Shown in pieces: positions 1 through 8,280 of a stretch of DNA of 64,000 bases. Below the pieces are notes generated by a model. That model saw nothing but the letters and a program-made list of their open reading frames with translations, did not search any database and was not told where the DNA came from. Origin of the DNA: Hymenobacter convexus (GTDB taxonomy: Bacteria > Bacteroidota > Bacteroidia > Cytophagales > Hymenobacteraceae); NCBI RefSeq assembly GCF_030580955.1, contig NZ_JAUQON010000005.1, positions 62,001-126,000 of the forward strand, written 5' to 3'. Both the position numbers and the translations under genes were made by a program. Numbering within the stretch: the stretch's first letter is position 1; every line of letters begins with the position of its first letter.

Positions 1-1
1 T

Positions 2-325
2 CTTCTCTCCGAGGGCAATAGTTACCGGCTGCTCAGCCCGGGCACCGTTGATTACAACGGAGCCAGTGTAGGCGATTATTCCCTGCAGTGGGCCGGGCCG
101 CAGGGCCTGTACCAGCAGTGGCATAAGCCCTGGCTCGACTTCCGGGCCCGGGCCGTGCCGGCCGAGTACGAGGTACCCTTCCGCATCGCCGACCTGCTCA
201 CCCTCGACCCGGCCGGCCAGGAGCTGGTTGATTTTCACCTGCAGCTCTGGCAGAAGGTGAGCCTGAAGGTGAGCGTCGGCTCGCGTCTGCGCACAGCCAC
301 CTTTTCCTACCAGGAACTGCTATGA
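2..325 (+). CDS. Phage structural protein, C-terminal part (partial)
   Basis: An open frame enters from the left edge and stops at TGA 323-325. About 107 residues are visible. The sequence is beta-rich with many aromatic residues and has no low-complexity tail, as is common in phage tail or connector proteins. Its last codons overlap the ATG of the next gene (ATGA arrangement), so the two are translationally coupled. No family is recognised; the phage role rests on position just before a tape measure gene. The 5' part lies outside the window. Confidence 0.6.
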   Translation, partial: LLSEGNSYRLLSPGTVDYNGASVGDYSLQWAGPQGLYQQWHKPWLDFRARAVPAEYEVPFRIADLLTLDPAGQELVDFHLQLWQKVSLKVSVGSRLRTATFSYQELL

Positions 326-795
326 GCCAGGAAGTCGAATTTGCCAGCCAGGCCTTTCCCGCTAACCAGCGCCAACTGGCGCTCGACTGGCTGAAGTTCA
401 CCGTCGAGAAGTGGGGCCAGAACCTGACCAAGCAGAAGATTGGCAGCAGCCAGGAACTGCGCCGCAGCCTGCGGGGCTGGCTGGCCGAGCAGGCCGGCGG
501 CGACATGATGCGCCTGCGCCTGGCCTACGCGGTGCAGGGCGTGTTTGTCGAGCTGGGCGTGGGCCGGGGCATGGGCGCCGGCGTGCGCAAGGAAACGGCC
601 GAGTTCCGGCGCCTGCGCAACGAATCGGGCAAGCTGCACCGCCACGTGCGCAAGCAGAAGAAGTGGCGCACCAAGCAGCTGGCCCGCGAACAGCACCGGC
701 TGGGCGAGCTAATGAGTGAGCTGACGGGCCGCACCCTGGTGGCCGCCATTGCCTCCAATACGCAGGTGGTGACCGAGGTACAGATTAACTTATAA
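322..795 (+). CDS. Small phage-module protein of unknown function
   Basis: 157 residues, starting at an ATG that overlaps the upstream stop by 4 nt and ending in TAA. The protein is basic and mostly helical, with a Lys/Arg-rich stretch at about residues 90-135 (many R, K and H) and no membrane segment. Genes of this size directly before a tape measure gene are often tail assembly or chaperone proteins, sometimes with a frameshift extension. No slippery heptamer is seen near the 3' end, so the chaperone idea stays a guess. Not assigned to a family. Confidence 0.65.
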   Translation: MSQEVEFASQAFPANQRQLALDWLKFTVEKWGQNLTKQKIGSSQELRRSLRGWLAEQAGGDMMRLRLAYAVQGVFVELGVGRGMGAGVRKETAEFRRLRNESGKLHRHVRKQKKWRTKQLAREQHRLGELMSELTGRTLVAAIASNTQVVTEVQINL

Positions 796-876
796 GGTAA
801 CCTGCTTGGTGTCCTTTTTTCGGTATGGTAGTCCCCGGAGCTTTGGAGGGGATTAACGTGAAGGAGAACCGTAGGG

Positions 877-3786
877 ATGGCACAGCCAAAAGAAGAAAGA
901 GTCGTTGAGATTATCGTCAACGGCCAAAAAGCCAATGCCTCCGTGAAGGAGATGGACGCGGCCGCGGCCGTGTTGTGGAACCAGCTGCGCAGGCTCTCGG
1001 CCGACGACCCCGGCCGGGCCAAGCTCGTGGCCGACTACTAGGCCCTGAAGGGCAAAATTGCTGAAGTCAAAGCGGAGGTGACCGGCGTGAGCCAGTCGGC
1101 CGGCGTGATGAAGCAGGCCTTCGCCAATGCCTTCGCCCTATTCACCGGCGGGGGCATTATTGGCGTGGTGCAGCAGGTGTGGGGCTTCCTGAAGGATTCC
1201 AAAGAGGATGCCCTGGCCAGCGCCAAAAGTGCCGCTGACCTGACGGCGACCCTGCAAAGCACCGGCCACGCGGCCGGGCTGACGGCCGACGAGATTCAGC
1301 GCATTGGGCAGGAGCGGGCCAAGGTGACGCTCTTCGACGACGACGAAACCAACCGGGCCAGTGCCATGCTGCTCACGTTCACGAACATCAAAAAAGGGGG
1401 GTTCGAAGACGCGATTCCCGCCATTCAGGACCTAGCCACCAAGATGGGCGGCGATGGCCCGGCCGACATGAAGGGCGCCACCGTGCAGCTGGGCAAGTCT
1501 CTGAACGACCCGGTGAAGGGCATCACGGCCCTCACGCGGGTGGGCGTCACCTTCACCGACCAGCAAAAGGAGCAGATTGCGGCCATGGTCAAAGCCGGCA
1601 ACACGGCCGGCGCTCAGAAGCTGATTCTGGCCGAGATGAACAAGGAGTTCGGGGGCTCGGCCGAGGCGGCGCGCAAAGCCGCCGGCGGCATGGCCACGCT
1701 CTCGATGCGCTGGGGCGAGATGAAGGAAACCGTGGGCGACTTCGTGAGCGAGGGCCTGAGCAAGCTCAGCCAATGGCTCGGCCGCGTGCTCGATAACGCG
1801 GAGCCCATCGTCGACATTTTCGTTGAGCTGGGCGGCGAGGTGGTCAACCTCTGGCACGACGTGAGCGACCTGGTCGACGGGCTGGGCCTGTTCGAGGAGA
1901 AGGGCGACTCGGCCGTGTCGGTGGCCAATTTCCTGAAGGGGGCCATCACGCTGCTGGTGGCGCCGCTGCGCGTGTGCGCGGCCGTCATGCACGGCATCAT
2001 CGACGGCTTCATTACCTGGTACAACAAGTCGGAAATGCTGCGCGGCGTACTCGGCGGCCTCGGGGCGATGATTGTGAGCGTGTTCACCACCGTCAAGGAC
2101 TACGCGCTGAAGATTCTGGGCGGGGTGGGCGATATCCTGATTGGCATTTTCACCCTCGACAAAAACAAGATTGCCGCCGGCTTCAAGTCCTCGCTGGCCG
2201 GCACGGCCGACCTGGCGCTGGAGAGTGGGCAGAAGGCCGCCAAAGCCTTCATGGATAGCTACGAGGCCAATAAAAACAACCACATCACCCGCTCGGTGCG
2301 GGTGGAAACGACCGAGTCGACAGCGGGCGCTGGCGGCGTGCCCACCGGTGGGGGCGAGGAGCCCGCCGGCGAGTCGGAAAAAGCCAATGCAGCCCGCTAG
2401 GCGGCCGAGCGCAAGGCCCAGGCCCTGCGCGACAAAGCTGCCAAGGCCCGCATCGATGCGCTGAAAGAACTGGTGAAACAGGCGGAGGCACTGGAGGATG
2501 CCCACATCCTGACCATTGCCGACCAGCGGGAGCGCGAAATAGCCCGCATCAACCTCGATGCCCAACGCAAGGCCGCCCTGGTCGTCGGCACGGAGCAGGA
2601 GATGACAGACCAGCGCGTGGCCATCAACGAGGAGCGGGAGCGCAAGCTGCAGGAATTATCGGCCAAGTACCAGGACGCCGCCGATAAGCAAAAAAAGGAA
2701 GATTTCGAGCGGCAGATTGCCGACGAAGATGCCGCGGAGCAGGAGCGGGAAGCCAAGTTTCTTGAAAACTTCGAAAAGGGACTGGAAACCCAAAAGCAGT
2801 ACGACCAATACATTTACGACGCTAAGCACGCTTCCCTGCAGGCCAAGTTGGCGCTGGAGGAAGCCTATGCCGGCAAAACCAGCAAACTCTACCTGGCCAC
2901 CAATAAGGAGCTGCTGGCGCTGGAGAAGGACCACAACAAGCAGGTCATTGCCGATACCGACAAGCGGGAAAAAGCCAAGCGCGAAACGCAACTGCTCAGC
3001 GTGAAAACCGCTGGCGACGTGCTGCAGACGACCATCGACATTCTGTTTCAGGGCGAAGCGGCCCGGAAGAAGCACCATAACCTCTATACCGCCCTGTCCG
3101 GGGCTAAAATCATTATGGACGGCGTGCAGGAAGTGGCCTCCATCTGGCGCTACTCGGCCGAGAACCCGCTCAACGGCGTGACCGGCGGCGTGGCCTGCGC
3201 CGTCATCGGCGGCGTGCAGACGGCCTTGGCCGTGGCCCGCACGGTGTACGGCCTCACGCGCCTGCAGGAGTTCAGCTTCGCCAAGGGCGGGCGCACCGGC
3301 AGCGGCATGATGATGGGCAGCGGCGAGGCCCAGGGCGGGGGCATGGCCGTTTCGCCCATGGGCACGCTGATGGAAATGTCGGGCATAGCCATCGGCTCCA
3401 ACGGCAAGCTGATGGACAACTCGGGCTTCGCCGTGGCCGGCCTCGTGCACGAGGACGAGTACGTGGTGCCGAAGTGGATGCGCCAAGACCCGCAGGTGGC
3501 GGCCGTCGAGCAGTGGCTCGAAGCCAAGCGCTTGCGCGGCTACGCCGAGGGCACCGGCACCGGCGGGGCGACGCTGCCGGCGGCAGCGGCCGCGCCGCAG
3601 TCGGACGGCGAGTTGCTCTACGCGGCGGTGCTGCAGTTGCTCGACCAGTCGAAGCAGCAGACCGCCCAACTGGCCGACGTGAAAAGCTGGCAGGCCCGGC
3701 TGGCGGTGTACCTCGACTTGGCCGCGCCGGAGGCGGGTCAGTCCGAGCGCAAGCAGGTCCAGCTGGAGAACGGCATCCGGAAGTAA
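877..3786 (+). CDS. Phage tail tape measure protein, frame interrupted by two TAG codons
   Basis: One reading frame runs from ATG 877 to TAA 3784-3786 (969 codons), broken only by TAG at codon 55 and codon 508. The three pieces join smoothly: an N-terminal domain followed by hydrophobic helices near residues 91-105 and 351-385, typical of TP901-type tape measures; a long charged coiled coil at about 509-720; and a Gly/Met-rich C-terminal part. The protein sets tail length and is injected through the tail during infection. The flanking genes end in TGA and TAA. Either the gene is decaying in a relic prophage, or TAG is read as an amino acid. In both places CAG (Gln), one transition away, would fit the helical context. 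Neither downstream piece begins with an ATG, so independent translation is unlikely. The protein family is confident; whether it is functional is open. Confidence 0.8.
1039..1041 (+). other. In-frame TAG 1 in the tape measure gene
   Basis: The codon context is GAC TAC TAG GCC CTG AAG. The frame stays open for 452 codons afterwards and the residues on both sides are helical and charged. A CAG to TAG transition would explain it. Confidence 0.9.
2398..2400 (+). other. In-frame TAG 2 in the tape measure gene
   Basis: The codon context is GCC CGC TAG GCG GCC GAG. It falls at the junction between the membrane-active part and the coiled coil. The frame is then open for 461 codons to a TAA. Like the first, it is followed by GC and would read well as Gln. 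Confidence 0.9.
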
Positions 3787-3812
3787 AACGGGTGTTCAAA
3801 TTACTCCCTGAA

Positions 3813-3848
3813 AAAAGGCTCCGAAAATCTGCGTTTTCGGAGCCTTTT
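3813..3848 (+). terminator. Strong hairpin terminator after the tape measure gene
   Basis: A near-perfect stem (AAAAGGCTCCGAAAA paired with its complement, 4-5 nt loop) ends in TTTT. Being symmetrical with A and T tracts, it can act on both strands. It marks the end of the phage transcript about 30 nt after the stop. Confidence 0.8.
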
Positions 3849-4173
3849 GGTAGGTGTCGGAAAGCGTTCAAAAAAGAAATCTAAGCTGAACAGGTACATT
3901 TTGTTGAAAATTTATTAAATTGAGTATAGAATTATTACACACGTGGTCCAACGCCCCCGCCTGGCTTCTCCCCTTGACGAAAGTCGGTATGAAACGCTGA
4001 ATAGTGCATTAACCCAATTAGGGTGCACATTACGCCACTGAGTATAAAGCTATGGTTGGATTGCCGCCACTTATGGTGTCATGCAATAGCGGCAATCGGA
4101 ATATTGGCTGCAAGTGCAGAGAATCACTCAAGCATTTAGAAAAATTGTTTGAATTTCTATAAATAGAATTAAC
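3849..4173. other. AT-rich intergenic stretch
   Basis: Base composition drops sharply compared with the phage genes. No open frame longer than about 40 codons makes sense here. A small inverted repeat (ATTGCCGC ... GCGGCAAT) lies at about 4059-4096. The sequence just before 4174 is very A/T-rich and may hold the promoter of the next gene, but no clear TAnnTTTG box is seen. Confidence 0.5.
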
Positions 4174-4896
4174 ATGACTATGCTTCAGATATGTTTTAAT
4201 GCGATTTTACTAGAATATAATCCTCTAACAAGTAATCTTGCTAGGAGTTTATTCTCATTGGCCGCATTTTACTTCTTATATTATGTGATTATTCCTTTTG
4301 TTATCTCAATAATAAATGAAATTAAAGCACGACCATACAGAGAAATTGTCAATAAAAATCGACATGAACAAGATGAAAGAGACCAAAAATATAAACAAGC
4401 TTTGCAAGCAAATGTTGCTCCTGTGCTCTATTTGCGTCCATTTGCCATAGACGGAGCAAAAGTGATAACACATGAGAAACGCTTAAATATGCTTGAAACT
4501 TCGGTGAAAGGCACAACATTTGGCAAAAATTTGGAGCCAATAAAAACATCATCCATTGAATTTAATTTTGAACAGTCTCTTTGCGAAATGGCAGAAGTAA
4601 TAGGCCCTTTTGTAGCAATTGGCAAGCCCACTTGGGAAGACTTGAATTTTGGTGCCTATCGTCTCTATTGCACTAATGAAGTATGGCAGAAAACAGCCTT
4701 TGAATTGATGCAAAGTGCTGCAATGATTTTGGTAAGAGTAAAGGGGGAATTATCGAATGGCTTTAATTGGGAGCTTACTCGTATTAGTGAGCTTTTTTTG
4801 TATAAAACAGTTTTCATATTTGAGGTATCGACGCAGTGTGAATGTGACAGCATTCGAAGTGTTTTTAAAGCATTGGAATTAAATTTTGAAATCTAG
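4174..4896 (+). CDS. AT-rich membrane-anchored protein with LRPF/WEL-type domain, unknown function
   Basis: 240 residues with codon use far more AT-rich than the rest of the window, which signals recent transfer. A hydrophobic segment at about residues 22-48 should anchor it in the inner membrane. It is followed by a charged linker (about 55-80) and a soluble domain holding VLYLRPFAIDG, then GPFVAIGKP, GAYRLYCTNEVWQ and NWEL. I recall similar motif sets (LR-S/P-F-D ... GP-VAIG-P ... W...WEL) from membrane-linked proteins of uncharacterised function, and the alternating strand pattern suggests a Rossmann-like, possibly TIR-like, fold. That is inference. It stands alone between a phage terminator and a long inverted repeat, the usual place for prophage cargo such as defence genes. 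Reading its TAG stop as sense would extend the frame 77 codons to TAA 5125-5127. Confidence 0.7.
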   Translation: MTMLQICFNAILLEYNPLTSNLARSLFSLAAFYFLYYVIIPFVISIINEIKARPYREIVNKNRHEQDERDQKYKQALQANVAPVLYLRPFAIDGAKVITHEKRLNMLETSVKGTTFGKNLEPIKTSSIEFNFEQSLCEMAEVIGPFVAIGKPTWEDLNFGAYRLYCTNEVWQKTAFELMQSAAMILVRVKGELSNGFNWELTRISELFLYKTVFIFEVSTQCECDSIRSVFKALELNFEI

Positions 4897-5155
4897 TTAC
4901 GTGAACGAGTTTTTGTATCATTCTTTAAAAGTAGAATTGCTCAATACAGCAAAACTTTAGATTCAAATTATGTCTTTTTCCAAAGTAAGAAGAGGGTAAA
5001 TAAAGGGAAAAGGTAGATTCTTTCAATTATGAATAACGCTAGCAGCCAACATTGGTATTACTGCAAGTGGGGCTTGAAGTTAAAAATTAGGCTGTTAACA
5101 TTAATATGCTTTGGCTCGGGCTGGTAATTATATATTTGATTTTTTGCTGTTAATA
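4897..5155. other. AT-rich non-coding stretch
   Basis: No convincing gene is seen. The frame of the upstream gene continues past its TAG with one further TAG to TAA 5125-5127, which is noticeably long for such AT-rich DNA but has no recognisable domain. Confidence 0.4.
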
Positions 5156-5533
5156 CTCGATTTCCTAAATTTTTCTAATACCCAAGTAAAAGGTTGTAAA
5201 CAGGCTGCTGCATCACTGGCGGAGTTTAAGAAACTCGTCTACGAATCAACGTTTACGAAACGCACGTAGGCGATGAACTTCGTGAATTTCCAGCCCTCCA
5301 AAATACGGTCGTATTCTGGAGGGTTTTGCCAAGTGCCCAAACGGCCCGGAAACGCAGGTTTTCCGGGCCGTTTTTTGACACCGTTTTTTGGAGGGCTCGG
5401 AGTTCACGAAACTCATCGCCTACGTGCGTTTCGTAAACGTTGATTCGTAGACGAGTTTCTTAAACTCTGCCAGTGATGCAGCAGCCTTTGGGTCACCTTA
5501 TGCTAGGGTGTTGGAAGAGTTTAGGAAATCGAG
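5156..5533. repeat. 378-bp element: 131-nt inverted arms around nested hairpins
   Basis: The arms are 5156-5286 and 5403-5533, of equal length without gaps. The inner 83 nt (5204-5286 and 5403-5485) differ at only 3 positions; the outer 48 nt differ at about a dozen, but the last 14 nt are again perfect. The 116-nt centre holds two more hairpins, about 5293-5322 (CCCTCC...GGAGGG) and about 5339-5377 (AAACGGCCCGG...CCGGGCCGTTTTTT), both terminator-like. Read towards the centre, both arms encode the same short peptide ending (ASLAEFKKLVYESTFTKRT, then TAG). They look like 3' ends of two convergent copies of one gene whose bodies have been lost. No target-site duplication was found. Confidence 0.85.
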
Positions 5534-5552
5534 CGTTCTATTTGCTCGCGTT

Positions 5553-6059
5553 TTATTTTAAATTCGGTGCTGTCTTCTCCTCTAGTGCCTGCTCGATGGC
5601 CCGGATTATGGTCCGTCCCGCAGAAGGCCGTGGCGCGGCGCGTTGCAGCAGCTCGCCATTGCGGCCAATTAAGAAATAAGTAGGATACCCTTGCGCCCGA
5701 TAGGCCCGAAAGGCCCGCCCCTCGGGGTCGAGCAAGTGCACGGTGTTGGGACCGTCCAGCTTGTGCGACACGATGCTGGCGCGCCACGTCTCCACCACTG
5801 CATCGGTGGAAATGTAGAGAAATACCACGTCTTTGCCCTTAAAGCGTTGATTTAAGCGCTGCGCAGCCGGCGCCTGAGCTAAGCAGGGGCCGCACCCGCT
5901 AAACCAAAAATCCAGGTACACGACTTTGCCCCGAAAGTCCTGTAAAGCCACGGCCTTGCCCGCTACGTCCTGGAGCCGGAAAGCTGGTGCCTGCTCTCGT
6001 GGTGGAGTCGCAAACTGACCCCAGTACAAGCAGAAGGATATAAGCAGGTGGAGGAACAT
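5553..6059 (-). CDS. Exported TlpA/ResA-like thioredoxin-fold protein
   Basis: 168 residues with a short hydrophobic N-terminus (about residues 1-18) that should act as a signal peptide, followed by an AhpC/TSA-like domain. The redox motif CGPC sits at about residues 56-59 inside FWFSGCGPC, and the cis-Pro loop appears as GYPTYFLI near residue 125. Such proteins reduce disulfides or apocytochromes in the periplasm. It is a single gene; its 3' end lies 20 bp from the inverted-repeat element, so its own terminator may be that element. GC content is back to chromosome level. The exact substrate cannot be told. Confidence 0.8.
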   Translation of the reverse strand: MFLHLLISFCLYWGQFATPPREQAPAFRLQDVAGKAVALQDFRGKVVYLDFWFSGCGPCLAQAPAAQRLNQRFKGKDVVFLYISTDAVVETWRASIVSHKLDGPNTVHLLDPEGRAFRAYRAQGYPTYFLIGRNGELLQRAAPRPSAGRTIIRAIEQALEEKTAPNLK

Positions 6060-6202
6060 AGCAGAGGAGTATGAGGGAGCGGAAGGTAATTGAATAAATG
6101 TCCGTGTAAAGGATTTGACATGGCTACTTATTGTGGTAACCCTTCCAAAGTTCAGGAAAACGGTGATATAAAGCTACTAGGCATTAGTTGGTAATTTCGA
6201 CC

Positions 6203-6781
6203 ATGCGAGTAGCTATCTATGCTCGGGTTTCGACCCGCGATAAAGGCCAGGACCCGGAGAACCAACTGCACCAACTGCGGGCGTTTGCCGAGCAGCATGG
6301 TACTATCTATAAGGTGTTCACCGAGGAGGTGTCGGGCGGCAAGTCTGACCGCAGTCAATTTAAACAGCTGCTACTCGAAACTTACCAGAAGAAATTCGAC
6401 CTGGTCGTGTTCTGGCGCCTGGACCGCTTCAGCCGCGAAGGCGCCCTGCCCACGCTCAAGTACCTGAAGGAGCTGCGCGACCACGGGGTCAACTATAAAT
6501 CCTTTACTGAGCCCTACCTCGACAGCCTCGGCCCGTTCGGCGACGTGATTGTCTCGATGCTGGCCACCATCGCGGCCCAGGACCTGATTAAGATTTCGGA
6601 AAACACCAAGGCGGCGCTGGCCAAGAAGAAGGCCGCCGGCGCCAAACTTGGTGCACCAACAAAAGCGGCAGCGGTGGTAGCGCAGGCACGGGCCCTGAAA
6701 GGGGAGGGGAAGTCCAACGGCTACATCGCCCGGACCCTGGCCATATCCCCCAGCACGGTGGCCAAATACGTCTCAAATTAG
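6203..6781 (+). CDS. Serine recombinase, resolvase/invertase type
   Basis: 192 residues from ATG 6203; a TTG at 6188 would add five residues, but the family normally begins with this MRVAIYARVS motif. The catalytic serine is Ser10, followed by the usual Arg-rich catalytic core (FWRLDRFSREG near residue 70). The long E-helix precedes a C-terminal helix-turn-helix (NGYIARTLAISPSTVAKYV). The size matches Hin/Gin/Tn3-resolvase enzymes, not large phage integrases. It lies between a TlpA gene and a tRNA gene, near the phage tail remnant and the long inverted repeat. Possible jobs are inversion, resolution or remnant transposon functions. It ends in TAG. Confidence 0.9.
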   Translation: MRVAIYARVSTRDKGQDPENQLHQLRAFAEQHGTIYKVFTEEVSGGKSDRSQFKQLLLETYQKKFDLVVFWRLDRFSREGALPTLKYLKELRDHGVNYKSFTEPYLDSLGPFGDVIVSMLATIAAQDLIKISENTKAALAKKKAAGAKLGAPTKAAAVVAQARALKGEGKSNGYIARTLAISPSTVAKYVSN

Positions 6782-6815
6782 GGTCACTCTACCACAGAAA
6801 ATGCCGCAGTAAAAT

Positions 6816-6851
6816 AAAAAAGGCCATTTCCGAGGAGGAAATGGCCTTTTT
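6816..6851. terminator. Bidirectional terminator between recombinase and tRNA-Asp
   Basis: A perfect stem (AAAAAGGCCATTTCC and its complement, loop GAGGA) has A and T tracts on both sides. It can end the recombinase transcript on the plus strand and the tRNA transcript on the minus strand. Confidence 0.85.
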
Positions 6852-6863
6852 AGCAAACGGTAG

Positions 6864-6937
6864 CGGTCTGGACGGGACTCGAACCCGCGACCTCCGCCGT
6901 GACAGGGCGGCATTCTAACCAACTGAACTACCAAACC
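6864..6937 (-). tRNA. tRNA-Asp (anticodon GTC)
   Basis: A 74-nt cloverleaf on the minus strand. The acceptor stem GGTTTGG pairs with CCAGACC (one G-T pair), with discriminator G. The anticodon loop CTGTCAC gives anticodon GTC; the T arm contains GGTTCGAGTCC. CCA is not encoded. It is not a suppressor tRNA, so it does not explain the amber codons at 1039 and 2398. tRNA genes are common integration sites; no second copy of its 3' end was seen in this window. Confidence 0.95.
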
Positions 6938-7238
6938 GTTTGCCTTGGTGGAGAAGCCGTGTGCTTTTCCGTTTTGGTGATACAAAGGTAGGGTAGGAAA
7001 ACCGCGCCCTGCAAACCTGGGGCCAATATTTCTTGAAAAAAACTGTCCTCCTTAAGCTTGAGGGTTGTTTCTCAGGAACATTAATTTTTGCGCCGTGCCG
7101 CAACGACGGATGTTTTACCTTTGTCAACCGCCGTGCAAACGGTATTTGGGGGCAGTGGCAATGGGCGCAAATCCCGTTTAGACCACTTTCGTCCGCTATT
7201 TTCGCCTTCCCACTCATTTGCCAAGCCCTCGACGCTCC
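6938..7238. promoter_or_regulatory. accA upstream region with -7 box TACCTTTG at 7116-7123
   Basis: About 300 bp between tRNA-Asp and accA. TACCTTTG matches the Bacteroidota -7 consensus TAnnTTTG and would give a leader of about 110 nt. A TTTTTG at 7085-7090 is a possible -33 element, though the spacing (25 nt) is longer than usual. No other gene is visible. Confidence 0.5.
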
Positions 7239-8186
7239 ATGCTTCTCGACTTTGAACAACCCATTGCTGCCCTCGAAGGCAAGCTTCTTGAAATGCAGAA
7301 ACTCGCTGCCGACAGCGACGTGGAAGTAGGTGCCGCCGTAGCGGCACTGGAAAAACGCATCAAGGACCTTAAAAAGGAAACCTACGCCAACCTTACCCGC
7401 TGGCAGCGCGTGCAACTCTCGCGCCACCCCGACCGGCCTTATACCTTAGACTACATTGAGGGCATGGCCGACAAGTTTGTGGAACTGCACGGCGACCGCA
7501 CCGTGGGCGACGACAAGGCGATGGTGGGCGGTTTCGGCGAGATTGGGGGCCAAACGGTCATGTTTATCGGCCAGCAAAAGGGCCACAACACCAAGCAGCG
7601 CCAGTACCGCAACTTTGGCATGCCCAACCCCGAGGGCTACCGCAAGGCCCTGCGCCTGATGAAGCTGGCCGAGAAATTCAATGTGCCCGTGGTGACGCTG
7701 ATTGATACGCCCGGCGCGTTTCCGGGCCTGGAGGCCGAGGAGCGGGGGCAGGGCGAGGCCATCGCCCGCAACCTGAAAGAGATGTTTATGCTGAAAGTGC
7801 CGGTGGTGTGCGTCATCATCGGCGAGGGCGCGAGCGGTGGGGCGTTAGGCATTGCCATCGGCGACCGGGTATTGATGCTGGAAAACACTTGGTATTCAGT
7901 GATTTCGCCGGAGTCTTGCAGCAGCATCCTGTGGCGTTCCTGGGACTACAAAGAGCAGGCGGCTGAGGCGTTGAAGCTCACGGCCATTGATATGAAAAAC
8001 GCGGGCCTTGTGGACGGCATCGTGAAAGAGCCGCTGGGCGGCGCCCATACGGCGCCCGAGGCGATGATTGAAACCCTGAAATCGACGCTGCTCAAGACGC
8101 TGAAGGAGCTGGCCGCCATTCCGGCCGAAGACCGGATTTCGCAGCGCATTGACAAGTTCTCGGCAATGGGCGTGGTGGTGGAGTAA
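7239..8186 (+). CDS. accA: Acetyl-CoA carboxylase carboxyltransferase, alpha subunit
   Basis: 315 residues starting [15 protein letters not shown], the normal family start; a TTG at 7218 would add seven unneeded residues. The protein transfers the carboxyl group from carboxybiotin to acetyl-CoA, the first step of fatty acid synthesis, together with AccD. The N-terminal coiled helix (about 1-45) is followed by the crotonase-like domain with DTPGAFPG near residue 156 and [10 protein letters not shown] near 195, which form the oxyanion and CoA-binding elements. The length is typical. It stands alone, with a palindromic repeat right behind its stop. Confidence 0.97.
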   Translation: MLLDFEQPIAALEGKLLEMQKLAADSDVEVGAAVAALEKRIKDLKKETYANLTRWQRVQLSRHPDRPYTLDYIEGMADKFVELHGDRTVGDDKAMVGGFGEIGGQTVMFIGQQKGHNTKQRQYRNFGMPNPEGYRKALRLMKLAEKFNVPVVTLIDTPGAFPGLEAEERGQGEAIARNLKEMFMLKVPVVCVIIGEGASGGALGIAIGDRVLMLENTWYSVISPESCSSILWRSWDYKEQAAEALKLTAIDMKNAGLVDGIVKEPLGGAHTAPEAMIETLKSTLLKTLKELAAIPAEDRISQRIDKFSAMGVVVE

Positions 8187-8202
8187 AACTCAGTGAACAG
8201 TT

Positions 8203-8264
8203 GTCAGTGAGCAATGAACAGTGTTGTTCAGTAGACTCCTGACAACTGTTCATTGCTCACTGAC
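8203..8264. repeat. 19-bp inverted repeat after accA
   Basis: GTCAGTGAGCAATGAACAG (8203-8221) is repeated exactly in inverted form at 8246-8264, and the flanking sequence (cagtgaacagttgtcag / ctgacaactgttc) adds overlapping partial copies. There is no T tract. It probably serves as a 3'-end hairpin or is a small mobile palindrome. Confidence 0.8.
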
Positions 8265-8280
8265 AGCTGCTTACTGATAA

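Noticed and set aside
877..3786. Programmed frameshift or selenocysteine as explanation for the broken tape measure gene
   Set aside because: All three pieces are in the same frame, so no shift is needed, and the codons are TAG, not TGA.
3880..4170. Short frames (about 40 codons) before the AT-rich cargo gene as toxin or antitoxin genes
   Set aside because: No start signal, no recognisable motif, and lengths expected by chance.
5156..5533. Insertion sequence or MITE with target-site duplication
   Set aside because: The flanks (gttaata / cgttcta) do not form a direct repeat, and no transposase is present.
6864..6937. Suppressor tRNA that could read TAG
   Set aside because: The anticodon is GTC (Asp). 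No CUA-anticodon tRNA was found in this window.
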